Shown: positions 31,518 through 32,497 of the stretch, piece after piece
How the letters are laid out: each line of letters starts with the position of its first letter
Numbering within the stretch: the first letter of the stretch is position 1
Made by a program: the position numbers and the translations under genes
NCBI GenBank assembly: GCA_024400495.1
Contig: JAKSMR010000029.1
Span: 1 to 32,497, forward strand
Reading direction: 5' to 3'
DNA: 32,497 bases
Origin: Bacteroidales bacterium
GTDB lineage: Bacteria > Bacteroidota > Bacteroidia > Bacteroidales > P3
Notes under the pieces: generated by a model
What the model was told of the DNA's origin: nothing
Database searches by the model: none
What the model saw: only the letters and a program-made list of their open reading frames with translations

Positions 31518-31614
31518 GTCGCACCAAGGCCGCATCAAGGTCGCTTGCAGATGTTGTTCCTCTGTGTGTTTGTTGTGGATATCGCGACGCAGGTGCGACC
31601 TTGGTGCGGCGCTA
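31518..31614 (+). repeat. 11-base-period units in two opposed blocks
   Basis: Units GTCGCACCAAG, GCCGCATCAAG and GTCGCTTGCAG (31518-31550) are followed after 31 bases by three units in opposite orientation (31582-31614), including GTGCGACCTTG and GTGCGGCGCTA. The two blocks are largely complementary, so together they can fold into a long hairpin. Between here and 31785 no gene is evident; a minus-strand frame at 31612-31866 shows no protein-like character. Confidence 0.65.
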
Positions 31615-31784
31615 GCCTGCAACAAGGATGCTGATGAAGAGAGGAGGGCTTCTAACACAAAAGCCGGGGGATGCCCCCTCCCTAGGATGGCATCTCAGCA
31701 ACGGAAACAGGCCTCCCGTGAGCTTCTCCACCCTCTCCCAGGAACTGCAACTGGCAAAGAAGGCTGTAACCAAACACAAGAAGG

Positions 31785-32465
31785 CTAACTGCCTTGTAGA
31801 GAAGTAAGTAAACAATCTCCGGATACAGTAATACAGTAATACAGTTAAAAAATGGATGCTATACACCCCTATATATTATATATAACTAATTAATTATTAA
31901 TAAGATATATAATCCAAAGGTGCTGGTTGTACCCTTCAAAAAAAACTGTATTAACTGTAACTGTACCCAGAAAGCAGTTCTATTTTTTTTCTAAAAAGCA
32001 CAATAACAATGAAATACGATATCACGAAATCTCACTCACCTAAGATGCCTGTCCTCGGAAAGGGCACAGAATGCATCCAAATCCTCCTCAAACAGACCTC
32101 AAAAGACATGAATCAGCCCCTCGTACCCATGCTTTTTCCCATTTTGGGTGCTCATTTGAAAGAAACCGAGTTTCTCTATCCCGACCAAAGTCGGAAGGAA
32201 CCATGCGGAATTATGGCCAACCTGGTGGCAGAAAGCGGCGGAAACAAGGGACAACTCCCAAATCTCGAGGAGGCTCTCTGTCATGACTTCCCTACCCACG
32301 ACGAGATGGAGCCGAAGAAGCTCGTGGAGCGGCAGCATCAGGTGAAGACCCTCTCGTTGAACAAAGAGAAGCCCAACCGTCCCGAGGTGAAGTTTCTCTT
32401 CCCTCCGGCAGAGACGTCTTCCAGGCAGCCGTCAAAGTCGCCCTAGGGAGCCATTGGAGAGACAT
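31785..32465 (+). repeat. Dispersed element, copy 3: nested inverted repeats plus the longest gene remnant
   Basis: Begins near CCTTGTAGAGAAGTAA (shared with copy 2). The left arm (31824-31846) contains three 8-base repeats of ATACAGTA type and pairs with the right arm (31944-31965, AACTGTATTAACTGTAACTG then TA). Inside lies the AT-rich core with TAACTAATTAATTATTAATA, then CCAAAGGTGCTGGTTGTACCC-like sequence matching copy 1. The conserved TTTTCTAAAAAGCACAATAAC leads to the ATG at 32009. The right boundary is near 32465, where 11-base-type sequence (CTAGCGTCGCA) begins. Confidence 0.65.
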
Positions 32466-32497
32466 TCTAGCGTCGCAAATCATAGCCAAAATCTCAT
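32009..32497 (+). pseudogene. Truncated, frameshifted start of a DUF3987-type ATPase/primase-like gene (tentative)
   Basis: An open frame of 145 codons begins MKYDITKSHSPKMPVLGKGT and continues MNQPLVPMLFPILGAHLKETEFLYP, NKEKPNRPEVKFLFPPAE. I recall this layout from the N-terminus of large Bacteroidales proteins annotated DUF3987. There a segment like LVGPSGIGKAQL and later FPPADVTNPAF would be expected. Here the P-loop is degenerate (LVAESGGNKGQL). The extra bases GA at 32411-32412 shift the frame after FPPA; reading past them gives DVFQAAVKVALGSHW, close to the expected DVT continuation. It is cut by the window end or by the array sequence near 32466. The shorter copies at 5184 and 19253 align with its first 60 codons. 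Confidence 0.55.

Noticed and set aside
31612-31866. 84-codon minus-strand frame with a hydrophobic N-terminus
   Set aside because: It begins inside the left arm of element copy 3 and runs through intergenic DNA; no start signal or family features.

Overview
The window looks like a chromosome segment of an anaerobic, host-associated member of the Bacteroidota, most likely order Bacteroidales. Evidence: the promoters follow the Bacteroidota consensus (TTTG, about 19-20 bases, TAnnTTTG) with few Shine-Dalgarno sequences. Type IX secretion parts are present (PorZ, type A and type B C-terminal sorting domains). There is also a CarboxypepD_reg-like/OMP_b-brl_3 outer-membrane receptor, a phosphate butyryltransferase and a KamB/KamC pair. 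I found no rRNA, tRNA, CRISPR array, phage module or intact transposase.

Layout. 222-3714: lpxK (minus), divergent from pyrH-frr-birA (plus); PyrH carries a histone-like Lys/Ala tail. 3744-4929: an OxyR-like LysR regulator behind a consensus promoter and a structured leader; it lacks the usual redox cysteines. 5405-11827: a six-gene minus-strand operon, read as an acidic unknown protein, gmk, mreC, mreD, porZ, recO. 12497-18900: two large exported proteins, an M16 metallopeptidase and a 1090-residue repeat protein with a type B sorting domain. 19534-23051 (minus): an HsdR_N-like nuclease-domain protein, a TonB-dependent receptor and a small PAS-domain protein. 23350-26905: ptb (minus) divergent from kamB-kamC (plus), with overlapping promoters. 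27036-27170: a 44-residue basic protein with a consensus promoter and its own terminator. 27591-31227 (minus): an oxidative-stress cluster read as glutathione peroxidase, MarR/OhrR-like regulator, nitroreductase, exported glutathione peroxidase and radical SAM protein, with two operator-like palindromes upstream.

The most unusual material is intergenic. (1) A dispersed element occurs three times (about 4939-5290, 19030-19464, 31785-32465). Each copy has nested inverted repeats around an AT-rich core; the outer arms differ in sequence between copies but stay complementary within each copy. Each is followed by a decayed copy of the start of the same gene, which I recognise tentatively as a Bacteroidales DUF3987-type ATPase/primase-like gene. 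(2) Arrays with an exact 11-base period occur at four intergenic loci, with traces at a fifth; one directly abuts an element remnant and the traces abut another. (3) A tandem array of poly-T plus mini-hairpin units lies at 27438-27583, where one unit carries a compensatory stem change.

Family assignments come from motif recognition in translated sequence, without database searches. Promoter, terminator and operator calls are by eye.
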